Assembly: GCF_011516645.4 (NCBI RefSeq)
Contig: NZ_CP088285.1
Coordinates: 4,854,501-4,918,500, forward strand
Direction of reading: 5' to 3'
DNA length: 64,000 nucleotides
Origin: Bradyrhizobium septentrionale
GTDB lineage: Bacteria; Pseudomonadota; Alphaproteobacteria; Rhizobiales; Xanthobacteraceae
Every line of letters begins with the position of its first letter. Position 1 is the stretch's first letter. The notes beneath the pieces were generated by a model that had not been told where the DNA came from, did no database searches, and was given only the letters and a program-made list of their open reading frames with translations. The position numbers and the translations under genes were made by a program. Shown here one piece after another: positions 15,907 to 24,732 of this stretch.

Positions 15907-17550
15907 TCAGATTTGCCCGAAGGTGATTTCCTTGTCGTCGACCGGTTTCGCTGCCACTGACGCGGCCGACGCGCCGGGATCCTTGGCATCCATGCCGATG
16001 CTCTCCTGCAGCCGCGCACGTACGGTGGCGGTGACATCGCTGAGCTCGCCCAGCCGGCTCTGGATGTTGGAGAGCCCGTCTTCGCGCAGCTTGTTGGCGG
16101 CCTGCAGCGATTCGGCGATGTTCGACATCGACTCGACCTTCTCCATGATCCGCTTGGATGCCTCGTCGACCTGCAGCGCCTGGCGGATCACTTCCTTGTT
16201 GGCGACGTCGTCGGTCACCGCGTTCATCGCCCGCATCGAATCGCGCACGCTCTCCGAGGCCTCGTTGAGCGCCGAGTTGTTGAGCGCCTGGATGGTGGTG
16301 TTCAGGCTGGTCGCGACGCTGGCGATGCCGTCGCTGGAGAGTTCGCGCAGATTGACATTCTGCTTGCCGAGGGCGTCGTGGAAGGTGTTGGCGTCGACCG
16401 CGTCCTTCTCGAGATCGGCCACCGTCTTCTTGGTGCTCCGCCCGCTGTCCAGCAGCGTGGTGACGTGGCGCTCGAAATCGTTTTTCTTGCGCTCGCGTTC
16501 GAGACGGGCAAGCGTATCCTCGCCCGCCGGGGCGGTCGACAGCGCCTGCACCTTCTCCTTGTTTGCCGCGCTGGCGAGGTCGATGCCCTTGTCGAGGATA
16601 GCGACCACCGTGATCATCTGCGAGTTGATCTTGACCAGCTTGTCGGCCTGCCCCTCGATCCCGCCGAGTTCGTCGCGCAGCTCCGAGACCGAGACCTGCG
16701 ACTTGTCGATGTAGCCGAGCGCCGCCTTGATGATGCCCTCGACGCGCTTGACGTGCTCGGGACCGGAGATGTCGAGCATCTTGCGGACCTGGTCCTTCTC
16801 GGCCTTGAACTTGCCCTGCTTGGCGTCGTGCTCGGCCTTCTCCGTGATGATCGCCAGCGCCTTGTCGCGGCAGGCCTTCAGGCCTTCCATCCGCTTGGCG
16901 ATCAGCAGCTCCTTGGCGGCGATTTCGGCCTGCGCGGATTTCTTGATGCCGCCGAACAGGCCGGTTTGCGTCTTCAGCTTGGCGATGTCGCGATCGAGCA
17001 TCTCCTTGTCGGAGTTGACTTGCCGCGTTTCGGATTCGATCTCCGACGTACGGCGGTCCCAATCGGCCTCGCGCTTGCGATCCTCCTCGATCTCCGCGAA
17101 GGTATCCAGCACGACATTGTCGCCGGCGGTGCGCAGCGTGTAGAGCGCATCCAGATTGTCGACCAGCGGCCGGATCATCTCGCGGAAGTCGAGCACGCCC
17201 TTGTTCATGTCGGCAAACGTCTGCTTCATCTTGGCGAAGACGGTGGTCGACGACAACTCGATCAGCTTGCGCTGCATCAGCGTGCGCTGCTGCGCCAGAT
17301 ATTCCTTGTAGGCCTCGAGCTGCTTGATCGACGCCTTGCACTCCTCGGCGAGATCAGGCGAGAGCAGGGCTCCGACCTGGCGGCTGCGCTCCTCGGGTGC
17401 TGCTTCGGGATTGAAGACGATCTTCGCCACCGGATTGGCGGTGATGTCGACAGGCGCGGCCTGTGTCGCCTGCTTCGGCGCCATCCGTGCCTTGACGGCC
17501 TCGTTGACCGCGGTCGATTCCGCGAGTTTCGGGGATTGTGAGGTGGACAT
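15907..17550 (-). CDS. Large coiled-coil protein, first gene of the Clp-like operon
   Basis: A 547-residue protein from ATG 17550, which follows CAGGAG at good spacing; a longer in-frame reading to 17697 lacks such a site. It is almost entirely helical and charged, with no signal peptide or transmembrane segment. Long heptad-like runs lie at about 70-260 (EIESETRQVNSDKEMLDRDI) and 300-520 (AESLQAANKLREDGLSNIQS), with a disordered Pro/Ala N-terminus and an Ala/Asp C-terminal tail. The overall look recalls toxic-anion-resistance (TelA-like) coiled-coil proteins, but I cannot point to a diagnostic motif. In this operon it is a natural candidate for the substrate or scaffold of the downstream ATPase. 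Confidence 0.75.
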   Translation of the reverse strand: MSTSQSPKLAESTAVNEAVKARMAPKQATQAAPVDITANPVAKIVFNPEAAPEERSRQVGALLSPDLAEECKASIKQLEAYKEYLAQQRTLMQRKLIELSSTTVFAKMKQTFADMNKGVLDFREMIRPLVDNLDALYTLRTAGDNVVLDTFAEIEEDRKREADWDRRTSEIESETRQVNSDKEMLDRDIAKLKTQTGLFGGIKKSAQAEIAAKELLIAKRMEGLKACRDKALAIITEKAEHDAKQGKFKAEKDQVRKMLDISGPEHVKRVEGIIKAALGYIDKSQVSVSELRDELGGIEGQADKLVKINSQMITVVAILDKGIDLASAANKEKVQALSTAPAGEDTLARLERERKKNDFERHVTTLLDSGRSTKKTVADLEKDAVDANTFHDALGKQNVNLRELSSDGIASVATSLNTTIQALNNSALNEASESVRDSMRAMNAVTDDVANKEVIRQALQVDEASKRIMEKVESMSNIAESLQAANKLREDGLSNIQSRLGELSDVTATVRARLQESIGMDAKDPGASAASVAAKPVDDKEITFGQI

Positions 17551-18118
17551 GCAGTCGTCTCCTGGTCTGGCGGCTCCGAAGGGGAGCCGTATGGGCGGCG
17601 CAGGCGTCGAGGCCGCGTCGCGGGAAATCGTCCTTAGGCGGCAAACATGAGAAATCCGGCTGGTGCGGAACCTAGATGCGAGTCCTTTGTCGCACAACCA
17701 CAGGGAGGTTCAATTCGAACCGTGAGCCAAACGAAGTCGCGACATTCTTTATGCATCGTTCAGCGTTGCTGTGTGTTTCAGCTCGGAGGGAAGCTCATTG
17801 TTTTATTTTTCGGTGGCTGTTTGTCGCTTCGTTGCCGGTCTGGTTCGATTCAAGTCTTCGGGTGCCGGTTTCCGGATCGATGTGAAGCGTCCTTTGCATT
17901 AGTCGCTCGATGTGCGGCTTTGGTTGACGCCCGCAAGGCTCGCACGGCGATTTGAATTCAAGGCCGTCGAGCCGCCGGGAATTCGCACGCCTGCACCTCT
18001 AACCATTTGAATGTCTTCTGAAATATCCCTCGCCCTTGACCGATGTTTGCAGCTGGGAAGCTCTGGCAGGCTCCGGATCTGACAAGTCACGGCGTAAGGG
18101 ATTGCGTAGCAATCTCAA
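17551..18118. other. Intergenic region, presumed promoter of the Clp-like operon
   Basis: A 568-bp gap with relatively AT-rich patches (for example around 17740-17830). It must hold the promoter for the three-gene minus-strand operon ending at 12852. I see no convincing gene, tRNA or terminator hairpin. The frames present are short and lack ribosome sites. Confidence 0.5.
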
Positions 18119-19186
18119 TTACATATCGGTTCGCGATTTTATTCTGAGTGGCGAGCCATTGGTTTCGGCCCGCACGCGCGATTCAGGCAGACGACGCCAA
18201 CGGGTGGGAGCCGTGCCGCTCCAGCGTTCGAAAGCCCGGCTGAAGTGGGCGGGGTCGCCATAACCGAGCACCGATGCAATGTCGCCGATCGATCGGTCGG
18301 TCTGGCACAACAGTCTCACCGCGCGCCGCTGCAGCGCGTTTCGCAGCAGGTCGCTATAGCTCAGTCCGACCTCGCTGAGCCTGCGTTGCAGTGTTCGTCT
18401 TGTGAGTCCCGACCGGTTTCCGATGCGTGAAAGGGTCGGACGCCGATCGAGCAGCTCCAGTTGGATCAGTACGGAAAGGCGGCCCGGCAGGTCCTCCGGA
18501 TCCGGCAGGTCGAAAATGCGTCCGAGCTCACTCGCGGTCAGCCCATCGCCTTGTCCGAGATTTGGATTGACGGCCGTCAACAGCCGCCGATCGAACACGA
18601 TCGCGCTGGCGGCGTTGCCAATAGCAGTATCGGTACACGTCAACTCGCCGATCGGACATCGCAGCCGGTTTGGCAGGTCGCCAAAGATGATCCGGCTCGG
18701 CAGCCAGCAGGCGCCGGCAAAATGCCTGACGATAGCGATCATGTACCAGATGGCGAGCATCTCGTTCTGCCGGCGTCCATCGCGCGCAGGGTCGGTCAAT
18801 TCATACGACCAGTGAATTTCGCTGCCATGACGGCGGACGACCAGCTGGGTGGCGTTCTGCAGCATGTGCGGCAGGCTGGTTCCTGCGCGGTGGATCGCCT
18901 CGAGCAAGGTCGGGGCCTGGGCCACCCATCTGCCGAAAATTCCGAGGCCTGCCATCGACGTCTGGCGACCAAGCCGGACCGCAAAGACTTCGTCGTGCAA
19001 TTCCCGCGAGGTCACCATCAACAGCCGGAAGTGATCGCGCAGCGGCAACAGCGTGTCCGGCGCCTCCAGCAATCCGAGCGGAAGATCGGCGCGGCGGAAC
19101 ACCCGCCCGATCGATCCACCGGCCGCCGTCACGACATCGGCAATCGGACCAAGCGTGCTCGCGCGTGTGTAACCAGTCTGGTGCAT
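18119..19186 (-). CDS. AraC-family transcriptional regulator (OruR/ArgR-like)
   Basis: A 355-residue protein. The first ~200 residues match the N-terminal sensor domain typical of the OruR-type branch (AGLGIFGRWVAQAPTLLEAI, MLQNATQLVVRRHGSEIHW). The C-terminal ~100 residues hold the double HTH: IGNRSGLTRRTLQRRLSEVG, then SIGDIASVLGYGDPAHFSRA and the closing FERWSGTAPTRWRR. It is a cytoplasmic DNA-binding regulator that senses an unknown small molecule. It is divergent from the exported protein gene at 19322 across 135 bp, which makes that gene its most likely target. Confidence 0.9.
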   Translation of the reverse strand: MHQTGYTRASTLGPIADVVTAAGGSIGRVFRRADLPLGLLEAPDTLLPLRDHFRLLMVTSRELHDEVFAVRLGRQTSMAGLGIFGRWVAQAPTLLEAIHRAGTSLPHMLQNATQLVVRRHGSEIHWSYELTDPARDGRRQNEMLAIWYMIAIVRHFAGACWLPSRIIFGDLPNRLRCPIGELTCTDTAIGNAASAIVFDRRLLTAVNPNLGQGDGLTASELGRIFDLPDPEDLPGRLSVLIQLELLDRRPTLSRIGNRSGLTRRTLQRRLSEVGLSYSDLLRNALQRRAVRLLCQTDRSIGDIASVLGYGDPAHFSRAFERWSGTAPTRWRRLPESRVRAETNGSPLRIKSRTDM

Positions 19187-19321
19187 CTGCCCTCACGCGC
19201 CAAACAGGCTGCCATTTCGTCACGTCATGGCAGGCTGAATTCGCGGCGAAAGCCTAGCATTCGAAACCCCAGCGATGAACACGGCCCAACGCCGGCGTCG
19301 ACCGGGACCAGGGAGGAATGC

Positions 19322-20551
19322 ATGTGCTTGGCTTGTCTTGGTTTTGGCGTGTCGTCCGCGGCCGACCGTATCGGGAAAATTTCCCGACGTGATGTCATGT
19401 TGCGTGCATCGGCGCTCGGTCTGGTGCTGCCCTTTGCCGGGCCTGCGTTGCGGACGGCGCAAGCGGCCGAGCAGGGCGGTCCGGCTCCGGCGGATCTGGT
19501 GAGCGGGATCAAGGAAATCATTGCGAAGGCGAGTTCACCGGAACTGGTTGCCTACAAGGCTTTCGAGATCAACGGCAGCGATCTGCCATGGACCGATCTC
19601 GGGCTCGACGCGGCGCAGGGCCAGCAGGTGACGTTCCTGCTGAGCGGCCGGATGTGGCTGTCGCGCGAGCATCATCTTTGGTTCGGTCCCGGCCTGGTCT
19701 TCCACGCGCGCACGCGCGGGCTCCGGCCGATCTACAATCCGATGCTGGATACCGGGACCATGACGGCCTCCCACGATGGACGGATCGAGGTCGCGCGTTC
19801 GGCCGCGGAATGGGCCAGTGAGGACGGGGTGCTGGCGACGCCGGAAGACATCTACAGGAAGGCGGATGTCAAGGTGACCGGTATCGCCCTGCTGTGGCGC
19901 GCCGATGCCGGCGTGGGCGTCAAGAGTCTGCTGGCGCATGGCGACGTGGGCGGTCTGCTCAAGTCCGAGCTTGCGCGTCTTGAGCGTGGCGGCAAGCTGC
20001 CGCCGGGCTGGTCGAACCTGCTCGGTTTTGGAGGTGGACAGGAAGTCTTCAGCCAGGGTGCAGACGGCGAGATCGTCTGCGACACCACGGGCTACGTCAG
20101 CATCATCGAGCGGCCGCTGTCGCTTCCATTGGCCTCTCGTCCGCGGCTCGCATGGCGCTGGAAGATCGATCAATTGCCGACCGCCGTCGCGGAAGACCAG
20201 GCTGCGACCCACGACTATCTTTCGATCGGCGTGAAGTTCGAAGACGGGCAGGATCTGACCTACATCTGGAGCGAACATTTGCCTGAAGGCAAGGTTTTCC
20301 GCTGCCCGTTGCCCGGCTGGAATGCGATCGAGACGCATATGATCGTCCGTTCCGGGAAGGCGGACCTCGGAACCTGGCAAGCGCAGGAACGCGACATCGC
20401 AGCAGACTATGCCGCCCATATCGGTGGATCGGCGAAGGCCATCTCGAAAATCTGGCTGCTGGCCGTGGCGCCGTTCCAGCGCCGCCACGGCGCGTGTCGC
20501 TATGCCGATATCAAGGTCACCACCGGCGACAACGCTGTGCACAAGGTTTAG
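19322..20551 (+). CDS. Tat-exported DUF3047-like protein
   Basis: A 409-residue protein; ATG at 19322 follows GGGAGG with five bases spacing. The N-terminus has a twin-arginine signal (ISRRDVMLRASALGLVLPF, residues 20-38) with an AQA cleavage site near 46-48. The C-terminal half resembles DUF3047 proteins: WRWKIDQLP, DYLSIGVKFEDGQDLTYIWS, then IVRSGKADLGTWQAQERDI. A Cys pair lies at residues 2 and 5. The substrate and role are unknown; Tat export suggests folding before export, perhaps with a cofactor. It is divergent from the AraC regulator. Confidence 0.75.
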   Translation: MCLACLGFGVSSAADRIGKISRRDVMLRASALGLVLPFAGPALRTAQAAEQGGPAPADLVSGIKEIIAKASSPELVAYKAFEINGSDLPWTDLGLDAAQGQQVTFLLSGRMWLSREHHLWFGPGLVFHARTRGLRPIYNPMLDTGTMTASHDGRIEVARSAAEWASEDGVLATPEDIYRKADVKVTGIALLWRADAGVGVKSLLAHGDVGGLLKSELARLERGGKLPPGWSNLLGFGGGQEVFSQGADGEIVCDTTGYVSIIERPLSLPLASRPRLAWRWKIDQLPTAVAEDQAATHDYLSIGVKFEDGQDLTYIWSEHLPEGKVFRCPLPGWNAIETHMIVRSGKADLGTWQAQERDIAADYAAHIGGSAKAISKIWLLAVAPFQRRHGACRYADIKVTTGDNAVHKV

Positions 20552-20663
20552 AGCGAGACGCGATTTGCCGATATTGGTCGGATAGCCGAGCCGTGGTCTT
20601 TATCCGGATCACGGCTCGACCGTTCAAGTTAAAGCTTGATGAAGTCAGGTCGAACTCGCGGCC

Positions 20664-20723
20664 GCGAAGACGCTGCGCTCCCTCTCCCGCTTGCGGGGGA
20701 GGGCTGGGGTGGGGGCTCTCTCC
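20664..20723 (+). repeat. Palindromic intergenic repeat, left half
   Basis: Contains CTCTCCCGCTTGCGGGGGAG and GGGGTGGGGGCTCTCTCC, a C/G-rich hairpin of a kind common between genes in Rhizobiales. The right half is found inverted at 22070-22160 on the other side of the insertion sequence, so the element landed inside this repeat. Confidence 0.65.
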
Positions 20724-20732
20724 GCGGTACAG

Positions 20733-22051
20733 ACCGGATAGATACCCGACAGTTTAGACCGGCATGATTGCCGACAGGTTTCTAGAAGCATCGGCGGGAG
20801 GGCCCGACGATGCCGTTCAGAGAGACCAGTCGGATGGAAGAGCGTATCCGGATGCTTATGGAGTACGAGAGCGGGAACTGGAGCGTGTCGGAGTTGTGCC
20901 GCCGTCACGGTATCTGCCGCGACACGTTTTACGCATGGCGCCAGCGGAAGCAGAGCGGCGATCCGGAGTGGTTCAGGGACCGTTCGCACGCGCCGCAGCA
21001 ATGCCGACAAACGACCGATGCGGCGATTGCAGAGAAGGTGATCGCGGCTCGGCAGCGCTTTCCCTATCTGGGACCGCGCAAGCTGCTCGCCCTGCTTGAC
21101 CGCCAGGCGCCGGAGATCGATTGGCCGGCGGCGTCGACGATTGGGAGCATTCTCAAGCGCGCGGGGCTGATCTCGCCGGTGAAGCGCCGCCGCCGTCCGC
21201 TCGACCAGCGGCGTCCCTGCACGCCGGTGCAGGAGCCGAACGACGAGTGGAGCGTGGACTTCAAGGGTTGGTTCCGCACCCGCGACCAGTGCCGGATTGA
21301 TCCGTTGACGGTGGCTGACAGCCACAGTCGCTTCCTGATCGAACTGCAGATCGTCGCACCGACGACCGAGGGCGTCCGCCCCCGCTTCGAGAGGGCTTTC
21401 CGCGAGCATGGCCTGCCGCGGGCAATCCGCTGCGACAATGGTTCGCCGTTCGGCTCGCGCGGCGCCGGCGGTCTCACCACATTGTCGGTCTGGTGGCTGA
21501 AGCTCGGCATTACGCCGCACTTCATCCGTCCGGCCTCGCCGCAGGAGAACGGTCGCCATGAGCGCATGCATCGCACCTTGAAGGCGCAAACATCGAGCCC
21601 ACCGGCAGATAATGCGTCCGAGCAACAGGCCCGCTTTGACGCCTTCCGAGAGCATTACAATAAGGAACGTCCTCACGAAGCGCTGGGCCAACGGCCGCCG
21701 GAGGACGCCTATCGAGCATCTCAACGCACCATGCCGGATCGCGAGCAAGACCCCTGGTATGACGCCGATCACCAGGCCCGCCGTGTTCGCGGCAATGGGG
21801 AGATTAAATGGAAAGGCAAGTTCGTCTTTATCGGTCAGGCGCTGGTGAACGAACTTGTCGGCATCGCCGAACTCGATACCGGTGACCACGTCGTCCGCTT
21901 CTGCGACCTCGACGTCGGTCTCATCGACCGCCGCGGCCTGTTCACCCGGTTCGCTCCGCCTCGTGAGGGGCTGCGCGAACCGGGCGAACAGACCGCTTAA
22001 CCCAAACTGTCGGGGATCATGCCGGTCCAAAATGTCGGGAATCATGCCGGT
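20733..22051 (+). mobile_element. IS481-type insertion sequence
   Basis: About 1.32 kb with one transposase gene. The ends are inverted repeats: ACCGG at 20733 reading inwards matches the reverse complement starting at 22051, with 39 of 49 positions identical. Each end carries two tandem copies of a roughly 25-bp unit built on ACCGGCATGAT-CCCGACA. I could not identify a target-site duplication with confidence, so the outer limits may be off by a few bases. The element splits a palindromic intergenic repeat. Confidence 0.8.
20810..22000 (+). CDS. IS481-family DDE transposase
   Basis: A 396-residue transposase preceded by GGGAGG. It has an N-terminal helix-turn-helix (WSVSELCRRHGICRDTFYAW), an HTH_29/32-like linker and an rve/DDE core: first Asp in WSVDFKGWF, second in IRCDNGSPFGS, Glu in SPQENGRHERMHRTLK. 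The C-terminal region after NKERPHEALGQRPP is typical of the IS481 family. It is a complete open frame with no frameshift, so the element may be active. It catalyses cut-and-paste or copy transposition of the surrounding IS. Confidence 0.92.
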   Translation: MPFRETSRMEERIRMLMEYESGNWSVSELCRRHGICRDTFYAWRQRKQSGDPEWFRDRSHAPQQCRQTTDAAIAEKVIAARQRFPYLGPRKLLALLDRQAPEIDWPAASTIGSILKRAGLISPVKRRRRPLDQRRPCTPVQEPNDEWSVDFKGWFRTRDQCRIDPLTVADSHSRFLIELQIVAPTTEGVRPRFERAFREHGLPRAIRCDNGSPFGSRGAGGLTTLSVWWLKLGITPHFIRPASPQENGRHERMHRTLKAQTSSPPADNASEQQARFDAFREHYNKERPHEALGQRPPEDAYRASQRTMPDREQDPWYDADHQARRVRGNGEIKWKGKFVFIGQALVNELVGIAELDTGDHVVRFCDLDVGLIDRRGLFTRFAPPREGLREPGEQTA

Positions 22052-22069
22052 TGAACACGCGAGTCGCAT

Positions 22070-22160
22070 CGTGGAGAGAGCCCCCACCCGCCGCGCTCAG
22101 GCGCGCAAGAGCGCTGCCGAGCGCGTCGGCCTCCCCCGCAAGCGGGAGAGGCGAAGCGAG
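22070..22160 (-). repeat. Palindromic intergenic repeat, right half
   Basis: Begins GGAGAGAGCCCCCACCC, the reverse complement of the left flank of the insertion sequence, and contains CCTCCCCCGCAAGCGGGAGAG, a hairpin. Together with 20664-20723 it forms one long inverted repeat interrupted by the IS481-type element. Confidence 0.65.
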
Positions 22161-22298
22161 TCTGCGGCCAAGCCGATTCAACCAAAAATCATCGCGCTTT
22201 AGTGCTCTGCCGCAGGCACCCCGAGACGGGGGGCCGCTCGCTGCCCGGCCGGAGCGGCGTGCTCGAGCGGCTCATCGCGGATTTGATCGACAGCCGGC

Positions 22299-23561
22299 TC
22301 AAGACCATCGTCGAAACACGAGGCTGGCGTTGACGCCGCCAAATCCGAAGCCGTTCGAGATCGCGTGTTCGATGGCCATCGGCCGCGCCACGTTCGCGAC
22401 GAGGTCAATTCCCTGCGCAGCCGGGTCGCCGTTGTCCAGATTGAGCGTGGGCGGAGCGACCTGATCGCGCAGCGCCAGAATTGTGAAGATGGCCTCGACG
22501 CCGCCGGCGGCGCCGAGCAGGTGTCCCGTCGCCGACTTGGTCGCGCTGACGGCAACCCCTCCCTCGCGCCCGAACACGCGCTTGGTGGCCTCCAATTCGC
22601 TGAGATCGCCGACCGGTGTCGATGTCGAATGCGCGTTGAGATGCTGGATCTGGTCGGGCCGCAGCCCGGCCTGCCGCAGTGCCGCCTCCATGGCGCGCCG
22701 GGCGCCGTCGCCATCTTCCGGGCCCGCGGTGATGTGATAGGCGTCCGCCGTCGTGCCGTAGCCGACGATCTCCGCGATCGGCTTGGCGCCGCGCCGCACG
22801 GCATGTTCGAGCTCCTCGATGACAAGGACGCCGGCGCCTTCGCCCATGACGAAACCGTCACGGTCGCGGTCGAACGGCCGCGAAGCCCGGGCGGGCGTGT
22901 CGTTGAACGACGTCGAAAGTGCCCGCGCGGCCGCAAAGCCGCCAAGGCTCACGGGATCGATGCAGGCCTCCGCGCCGCCGCAGATCGCAATTTCGGCTTC
23001 CCCGGACCTGATCAAGCGGGCTGCATCGCCGATGGCTTGAACGCTCGCTGCACAAGCGGTCACCGGCGCGCCGATCGGACCCTTGAGGCCGTATCGGATG
23101 GTGATGTGCCCGGCTGCGAGATTTGCCAGAAAGGAGGGAATGGTGAATGGCGACAGCCGGCGCAGGCCGCTCTTCTCCGCCGTGCGCACCGCCTCCGCAA
23201 TCGCGGGAAACCCGCCTACACCGGATGCAATCACGGTGGCGGTGCGCTCCTGCGCACGAGCCTCGGCCGGCATCCAGCCGGCCTGTGCCACGGCTTCGGC
23301 TGCTGCGAGCAGCGCGAACAGGATGAACCGGTCCATCTTCTTCTGGTCCTTGCGCGGGGCTGCGGAATCGGGATCGAACCCGCCCTCCGAATCCTCGGCC
23401 TTATCAGGAACCTGTCCTGCGACGCGGGCCGGCAGGGCCGCCGCCCACGCGGGCAATGCCGCAAGCCCGGACTGCCCCGCAAGCAGCCTCGACCAGACCA
23501 ATTCGCTGCCACAGCCGAGCGGAGACACCATCCCCAGGCCCGTCACAACAATTCGACGCAT
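22299..23561 (-). CDS. Beta-ketoacyl-ACP synthase II (FabF-like)
   Basis: A 420-residue condensing enzyme. Active-site Cys170 (VTACAAS), His311 (LNAHSTSTP), Lys342 and His347 (KSATGHLLG) are all present, as is the C-terminal GFGFGGVNASLVF. It elongates acyl-ACP with malonyl-ACP in the cytoplasm. No acyl carrier protein, reductase or malonyltransferase gene is adjacent, so it is unlikely to be the housekeeping fabF and may serve a specialised lipid or secondary pathway. It faces a TetR relic across the upstream gap and an IS-split repeat downstream. Confidence 0.9.
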   Translation of the reverse strand: MRRIVVTGLGMVSPLGCGSELVWSRLLAGQSGLAALPAWAAALPARVAGQVPDKAEDSEGGFDPDSAAPRKDQKKMDRFILFALLAAAEAVAQAGWMPAEARAQERTATVIASGVGGFPAIAEAVRTAEKSGLRRLSPFTIPSFLANLAAGHITIRYGLKGPIGAPVTACAASVQAIGDAARLIRSGEAEIAICGGAEACIDPVSLGGFAAARALSTSFNDTPARASRPFDRDRDGFVMGEGAGVLVIEELEHAVRRGAKPIAEIVGYGTTADAYHITAGPEDGDGARRAMEAALRQAGLRPDQIQHLNAHSTSTPVGDLSELEATKRVFGREGGVAVSATKSATGHLLGAAGGVEAIFTILALRDQVAPPTLNLDNGDPAAQGIDLVANVARPMAIEHAISNGFGFGGVNASLVFRRWS

Positions 23562-23700
23562 GGTTCTCCTGTCGCGCCCTTTGTGCGAACCGGCATGGCC
23601 GGCATTTGCGCGGCCTTGATCGGGTCAGGTTTATATGACGAACATCATTTATTGTCTCGACCGGACGGACGTCAAGGTGGCGGGTCCGCCTCGTACAAGA

Positions 23701-23796
23701 AAGGTCTTTCGCAAGCGCTTGCAGGAGCTCGCCACGGCCATGGGCGCGCGTCACCCCGCCGTGCTCGGCGACGCCCTGCTGCTGCTGATCGAAGGC
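23701..23796 (+). pseudogene. Remnant of a TetR-family regulator C-terminus
   Basis: The codons read KVFRKRLQELATAMGARHPA then VLGDALLLLIEG, the pattern of the TetR ligand-domain helix 8-9 region. The similarity stops after IEG in every frame, and no TetR HTH is found upstream. It lies divergent from the FabF-like gene, where an intact regulator would be expected. I regard it as a decayed gene. Confidence 0.4.
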
Positions 23797-23973
23797 CTCC
23801 CGCGGCCTCTCTCGCACCGCAACATTTGTTGCCAGACGCCTTGGGATGGGCGATTTTAGGTGGCGCAGGCAGACTAAGACCATCCGCTAATTGAGAATCG
23901 TCTACATACCCACCTTATCAAAGCCTTACGCAGTCTTCTGTCCGTCTTTCACAAGCCGACAACCGGAAATCTG

Positions 23974-24488
23974 ATGCCTATAGACGACGACGTCCAATTA
24001 AAGGTCGATGCTCACGTTCTGATACAGCTTGGTCGCGAGCTAGTGACCGACGTCGAGCAAGCAATCTTGGAGTGCGTCAAAAACTCATACGACGCGGACT
24101 CGCCTGGTTGCTTCATTGAGATAGACACTAAGGAAACGAAAACTCGGATTGAGACTGGCGCGCTGGGACGCCTCAGAAGCTTTGATGAACCATGCGAGGG
24201 AGTTGCGGTCCAGCTATGCGATGAAACCGGCGCTCCGCTATCTGATGAGCTCGACGATGAAGCGCAGATCCAGAGGCGGCTAGGGAGCTAATCGAGAACT
24301 ACATCAACACCAGGCAAATTACGTTAGATCGCGCGGGAATAAAGACGAGCATATCAGGTGCTTCAAAAACTGTACGGGCTAATAGATCCAGGCTAATACA
24401 GGTCATAGACAATCTATTCCGCAATAGCGTTTATTGGCTTAGGCGCGGACAGCCTCATCGCCTATGTCTGTCAGGTTGTGGTAAATGA
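23974..24488 (+). pseudogene. Decayed GHKL (Hsp90/histidine-kinase type) ATP-binding protein
   Basis: The first frame (23974-24291) begins MPIDDDVQLKVDAHVLIQLG and contains an N-box, ILECVKNSYDADSPGCFIEI, as at the start of Hsp90/MORC-like ATP-binding proteins, and then stops. From 24264 another frame, running to TGA 24486-24488, carries a second N-box-like segment, SRLIQVIDNLFRNSVYWLRR. The two pieces look like parts of a long two-ATPase protein joined by a large internal deletion and a frame change. Low GC compared with its neighbours points to acquired DNA. Proteins of this kind often occur in defence islands, but no partner gene remains here. Confidence 0.5.
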
Positions 24489-24732
24489 ATGGATAATATA
24501 GTTCTCTTTTTGTTCTAATTTCAACTTATGGTGTCGATTATTAGCCCGGCATTCTTACGCGGCGTGTGCTGGGTAATTTTCAGCCCGGTCTTCGGCTCTG
24601 GTAGATGGCTCAAGCAGTGAAGCGGCCATTCATGACAAAGGCCGCCGGTCAAGAATTGTTAATAGCGAGGTGGTTGAAACGAGCGCTTATATGTTGGGAA
24701 CGCATAGTGGCCTCCGGTTGCTGCCAAGGCAA

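Noticed and set aside
24530..24610. Possible end of an IS21-like element (AGCCCGG occurs twice in AT-rich flanks)
   Set aside because: Only a short suggestive motif; no second end, transposase or target duplication could be found.
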